Assembly: GCF_007989085.1 (NCBI RefSeq)
Contig: NZ_BJVJ01000065.1
Span: 1-34,115, forward strand
Direction of reading: 5' to 3'
Length of the DNA: 34,115 nt
From: Pseudonocardia sulfidoxydans NBRC 16205
Lineage (GTDB): Bacteria > Actinomycetota > Actinomycetes > Mycobacteriales > Pseudonocardiaceae
A program made the position numbers and the translations under genes. Of the stretch, positions 31,382 to 34,115 are shown in pieces. Position 1 is the first letter of the stretch. Each line of letters starts with the position of its first letter. The notes beneath the pieces are model-generated. The model saw only the letters and a program-made list of their open reading frames with translations, made no database searches and was not told the origin of the DNA.

Positions 31382-31798
31382 ATGCACCGGTCCGATCCTC
31401 CTGCCGTCCGGCGCTCGGGGCCGACCCTGGAGGTGTGGATCGCCAGGCCTGCGGAGCTGGCCCGGCTCCGCGAGGCGCTGCGGCTGGTCGCAGCGCACCG
31501 CCACCTGCCGGAGGAGGACGTGGCACGGCTGCTCGTCGCGGTCGGCGAGGTTCTCGGCGCCGCCCTCCTCGCCGGGCGGGCACCGGTCCGCGTCCGTTGC
31601 TCGTGGGCATCGTCGCTGCGGGTGCGGCTCGACGTGGCGGCCCAGGGCCCGGGCTGCCCGTTCCGACCGCCCGACGGCCCCGACGCGGGCGCGACCCGCG
31701 CGGGCGTGCGGGTCGCACACGAGCTCGTCACCGTGCGGGACGTCTGCTCGGACCATGGCCACTCGACGTGGATGTGGGCGACGACGAGCCCTCGCTGA
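31382..31798 (+). CDS. RsbW-like ATPase-domain protein with degenerate N-box
   Basis: 138 aa with the layout of an anti-sigma HATPase: N-terminal strand (LEVWIARPAELARLREALRLVAAHRHL), N-box helix, strand (VRVRCSWASSLRVRLDVAA) and G2-like VAHELVTVRDV. The N-box reads GEVLGAALLAG where RsbW-type kinases have E-x3-N-A; the conserved Asn that coordinates Mg2+ is replaced by Ala, and the D-x-G-x-G box is not clear. It may bind partners without kinase activity. The ATG at 31382 has GGGAGG 9 nt upstream; an in-frame GTG at 31340 abuts the preceding terminator and is less likely. No clear stress promoter is seen. Confidence 0.72.
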   Translation: MHRSDPPAVRRSGPTLEVWIARPAELARLREALRLVAAHRHLPEEDVARLLVAVGEVLGAALLAGRAPVRVRCSWASSLRVRLDVAAQGPGCPFRPPDGPDAGATRAGVRVAHELVTVRDVCSDHGHSTWMWATTSPR

Positions 31799-31907
31799 GC
31801 CGGTGCTCGCCTACCTCCCCGTCGACGGCGAGCTGGTCCTGGTGCGCCCCGACGGGCACGTCGACATCCGGACGACCGATGTCGCGGCCGTGCCCCGGCG
31901 GGGCCGG

Positions 31908-32627
31908 TCAGCGTCCGTGCACCGAGGAGGCCGCGCCCAGCAGCGCGCCGATCAGCGGCCTCGCACGCCGGATCCCGGCGGCGGCCCCGTCGTCGACCAG
32001 GCCGGCGAGCAGGCGGACGGTCCGGACGTCGGCGAACCGCAGGCGGCCGACGTCGACGATCCGGGGTGCGGCGGCGAGGTGCGACTCGAACACCTCGGCC
32101 AGCGCGGAGACGTTGGACAGGTCGCACTCCCCCGCCAGGAGGAGCTCACCGTCCGGCCCTTCGGTGACGCGCAGGAGCCCGTCGTCGTACAGCGACGGCA
32201 CACTACGGACGACGTCGTGGAGCGAGCCGAGCCGCGCACGGTGCTCAGGAGTCGTCTCCCAGGCCGTGTAGAGGCACAGAATCTCGGCCCCGCGGGCCAG
32301 CTCCCCGAGCACGGACTCCCGAGCGACGAGCCAGGGTCGGCCCCAGACCAGCAGCCGCGGCGGGGTCGCCGTACCGACCGCCCGCAGGGCCAGTTCCACG
32401 GCCGGATCCGGACGGGCGCGCAGCGCGACCACACGCCCCGTCCGCTCCAGCTCGTCGAGATCGATGTCCCAGGCGCGAAGATCGTCGGCGAGCTGCGCGA
32501 CGCTCGGGCAGCCGACGAGGACGGTCGCGCCCTCCGGTACGGCGGACGTGAGGAAGGAGGCGACGAGCTCGAGACGCTCCTCGAACGACCCGACGATCGC
32601 GCAGTCGTGGCTCGCGTGCCGGGTCAC
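31908..32627 (-). CDS. MEDS-STAS two-domain signalling protein
   Basis: 239 aa. Residues 5-150 resemble the MEDS sensory domain of DcmR and related anti-sigma-pathway proteins (HDCAIVGSFEERLELVASFLTSAVPEGATVLVG, RPWLVARESVLGELARGAEILCLYTAWETTP). Residues 155-235 are STAS-like (LLLAGECDLSNVSALAEVFESHL, IVDVGRLRFADVRTVRLLAGL). The phospho-loop reads ADVRT instead of DSSG, so no normal phosphoserine is present. The GTG at 32627 overlaps the stop of a 39-codon TM microprotein ORF by GTGA, so translation is probably coupled; no strong ribosome-binding site is seen at the GTG itself. Confidence 0.82.
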   Translation of the reverse strand: MTRHASHDCAIVGSFEERLELVASFLTSAVPEGATVLVGCPSVAQLADDLRAWDIDLDELERTGRVVALRARPDPAVELALRAVGTATPPRLLVWGRPWLVARESVLGELARGAEILCLYTAWETTPEHRARLGSLHDVVRSVPSLYDDGLLRVTEGPDGELLLAGECDLSNVSALAEVFESHLAAAPRIVDVGRLRFADVRTVRLLAGLVDDGAAAGIRRARPLIGALLGAASSVHGR

Positions 32628-32743
32628 CGCGGGAACCCGCCCCTGGACGGGCGCCCCCGACGCGGCCCACGCAGACCGACGGCGGTTGCGTCGACGCGGC
32701 CCACGAGGATCAGCAGGAACCAGAGTGCGGCGTAGAGCCCCAT
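32624..32743 (-). CDS. 39-aa single-TM microprotein coupled to the MEDS-STAS gene
   Basis: An ATG at 32743 follows GGAGAGGG at 4 nt. The product begins MGLYAALWFLLILVGRV, one short hydrophobic helix, then an Arg/Gly-rich tail (RGPRRGRPSRGG). Its TGA overlaps the MEDS-STAS GTG as GTGA. A GGGTAG -10-like element lies at 32869-32874 on this strand, with a poor -35 (ACAT, 15-nt spacer). The helix is only about 13 residues, so membrane insertion is uncertain. No known family is recognised. Confidence 0.5.
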   Translation of the reverse strand: MGLYAALWFLLILVGRVDATAVGLRGPRRGRPSRGGFPR

Positions 32744-32887
32744 CGGACCCTCTCCTCGACCTGGTTCCGGTACGAGCCGCGGTGCCCCATCGCTCGCACG
32801 GCGACCTCCCTCGTCCGTGAGCGGCGTGGGCGCCGCTCCCCGGCGCACGTCCGGCCGGTCCAGCCGGACTACCCGCGCCCAGCGCGT

Positions 32888-33936
32888 TCATGTCCCGTGC
32901 TCACCGGTAGCGGCGAGGCGGGCCGGTGCCGGCGGAACTCCGCGTCGACACTGTCCGGGCCGAACGGGCTGTCGCCGACCATTGCGAAGCTCCTCGTCGA
33001 CGACCCGCCCGTCGAGGTCGTAGAGGCCGACGCGCACGAAGTCGGTCTCGGCGGCCGGCCCTCGGCGATCGCGATCAGCCGGGCCAGGCCCGCCGGTTTT
33101 CGCCGTCGCGGGCTCCGCTACGGTGGCCCCCCGCTGCGCGGCAGTTGCTTTCAGTCCGGCGGAAGAAGTCCTGGGATCCGCCCGGGGAACATGCAGCACT
33201 TGGGGTCCACCGGCAGCGCCCCGGTCGACGCCGACCAGCAGCTCCTCGACGAGGATCCGCGCGGCACCCGCCCCAACACCCACGTCCGGTTCGGCCCCTG
33301 CCGGTAGAGCGCCGGCGTGGCGGGCGGCGGCACAGCGTTCCTCCGACGCCGCGCTCCAGCTCGGCTCGACGTCCTGCGCCGCCTCCGCGAGCGGGCGCGG
33401 CCACGACGCGAACCGCAACAGCGCCGGGTCAGGGAGTGTGCCCGCAGACGTTCGCCGAGATCCGTGCCGTGCAAGTACGCGGCACCCAGGAACAGCCGCA
33501 TGTCCACACGCACCTGCTGCGCGTGGGTCGTCGTGGTGGCCACCGCCGCGGTGATCTCGTCGAGCAGCGGGACCCGGGTCCCGGTGCCGGACCGCGAACC
33601 CGCTGTGGGGCCACGGCTGCGCCGTCCACGCGCCGACACTCAGCCGGTCCTCAACGACGAGCGATGTGTCGTTGAACGCCGAGCCGAACACCGTCTCGGC
33701 GAACTCGCGCAGCTTCACGCCCTCGTCGTCCGCGCTGCCGAGCGTCGCAGAGGTCGCGACGGGGGTGATCGCCCCGAGGGCGACTCGTCCGTCGTCACAC
33801 CGGGCAACGTGCCGAGGCGGCGCAACAGCGACGTCGGTCCCCTGCGCGACGTCGTAGGTGTGGAACTAGTCGAGCACCAGGTCACGCAGCGACTCATCTC
33901 CCGTCGAAAAGCGGTCGAGCAACCGGGCGCCCCGCC
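32888..33936 (-). pseudogene. Decayed SF2 (DEAD/DEAH-type) helicase fragment
   Basis: Read leftward from 33936, one frame gives LLDRFSTGDESLRDLVLD, a TAG (33866-33868), then FHTYDVAQGTDVA: the DExH box of a large SF2 helicase (LVLDE-HTYDGAQGTDVA in intact relatives), with the Glu codon turned into TAG. A shift to SLLRRLGTLPGV and back gives LGAITPVATSATLGS (motif III SAT), then FAETVFGSAFNDTSLVVEDRLSVGAW. Further shifts near 33600 and 33440 recover MRLFLGAAYLHGTDLGERLRAHSL and ALLRFASWPRPLAEAAQDVEPSW. Below about 33300 no motif can be placed. Upstream motifs (Walker A) are absent: the fragment is cut at the 13E12-type promoter. Helicases of this type occur in defence systems, but the subfamily is not certain. 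Confidence 0.72.
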
Positions 33937-33981
33937 CCCCACGCGCCGAACGGCCCCTGAGCTGCGACGACCGACCTTTGT

Positions 33982-34004
33982 TCGAACTGATGTTCGAGTA
34001 GAAT
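33982..34004 (+). promoter_or_regulatory. LexA (SOS) box overlapping the promoter of the 13E12-like gene
   Basis: TCGAAC-TGAT-GTTCGA (33982-33997) is a perfect actinobacterial SOS box, immediately followed by a TAGAAT -10 at 33999-34004. The ATG at 34011 is 6 nt from the -10, so the transcript is probably leaderless and LexA would block the promoter directly. Confidence 0.85.
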
Positions 34005-34010
34005 CATGAC

Positions 34011-34115
34011 ATGTCCCCCGACCGGCTCGACACCGCGCACCGCCTGCTCCAGCAGGCGATGACCGAGCTGGCCGCCGTGTCGGGCCCCGCGGCGGGTGAC
34101 GACGACCTGCTGTCC
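34011..34115 (+). CDS. N-terminus of a probable 13E12/DUF222 HNH-endonuclease-type protein (partial)
   Basis: 35 residues run to the window edge: MSPDRLDTAHRLLQQAMTELA, then GDDDLL. This short N-terminal helix followed by an acidic DDLL turn is typical of the DUF222/13E12 repeat family, which usually carries a C-terminal HNH nuclease. In Mycobacterium tuberculosis, REP13E12 genes belong to the LexA regulon, and the perfect SOS box here agrees. An ATG at 34006 is out of frame. Only the beginning is visible, so the family call rests mainly on the N-terminus and the SOS box. Confidence 0.6.
   Translation, partial: MSPDRLDTAHRLLQQAMTELAAVSGPAAGDDDLLS

Overview
The window is very GC-rich, uses many GTG starts and carries actinobacterial hallmark families: WhiB, ANTAR, DUF3618, Holin-X, a 13E12-like gene and an actinobacterial LexA box. 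It most likely comes from an actinomycete close to Pseudonocardia (Pseudonocardiaceae). That placement is inference from gene content and base composition; no marker gene is present.

Layout. 1-6290: end of an unidentified gene, two tandem Rv2629/baeRF-like genes, a YghA/YdaD-type SDR, a GAF-ANTAR regulator, a small acidic protein, a CorA-type channel and a second small acidic protein. 6442-21789: a signalling block with a PAS-PP2C-HATPase-STAS phosphatase, WhiB, an Orn/Lys/Arg decarboxylase, a GAF-PP2C phosphatase, a Ser/Thr kinase, a STAS-HATPase fusion, a coiled-coil protein, CheR-PAS, CheB, a stand-alone STAS protein, two more GAF-ANTAR proteins and a YihY-type membrane protein. 21910-28804: a DUF2231-Rieske protein, then a leftward formate dehydrogenase operon (alpha, beta, NrfD-like membrane subunit, CinA-like amidohydrolase). 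28986-31292: three membrane-stress genes (Ala-rich protein, Holin-X, DUF3618). 31382-34115: a degenerate RsbW-like protein, a MEDS-STAS protein preceded by a TM microprotein, a decayed SF2 helicase, and the start of a 13E12/HNH-type gene behind a LexA box.

How it fits together. Kinase/ATPase, PP2C phosphatase and STAS modules recur across about 25 kb, as expected of partner-switching control of a SigB/SigF-type stress sigma factor, although no sigma factor gene lies in the window. Six upstream regions carry GNNT-N15/16-GGGTA, the published form of actinobacterial SigB/SigF promoters, and a seventh (kinase) carries GTTT-N15-GGGCTA. They precede both baeRF genes, the 63-aa protein, the decarboxylase, the kinase, formate dehydrogenase and the DUF3618/Holin cluster, so much of the window may be one stress regulon.

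Main points of interest. (1) Formate dehydrogenase alpha reads through a UGA at the Sec position, with a SECIS-like hairpin 11 nt downstream whose loop is GGUCU; the same gene is then broken by an apparent deletion of about 17 nt. (2) The Rieske domain has CPWQ in place of CPWH. (3) Two tiny ORFs with strong ribosome-binding sites end in GTGA overlaps with the next gene. (4) A helicase remnant has a stop codon in its DExH box.
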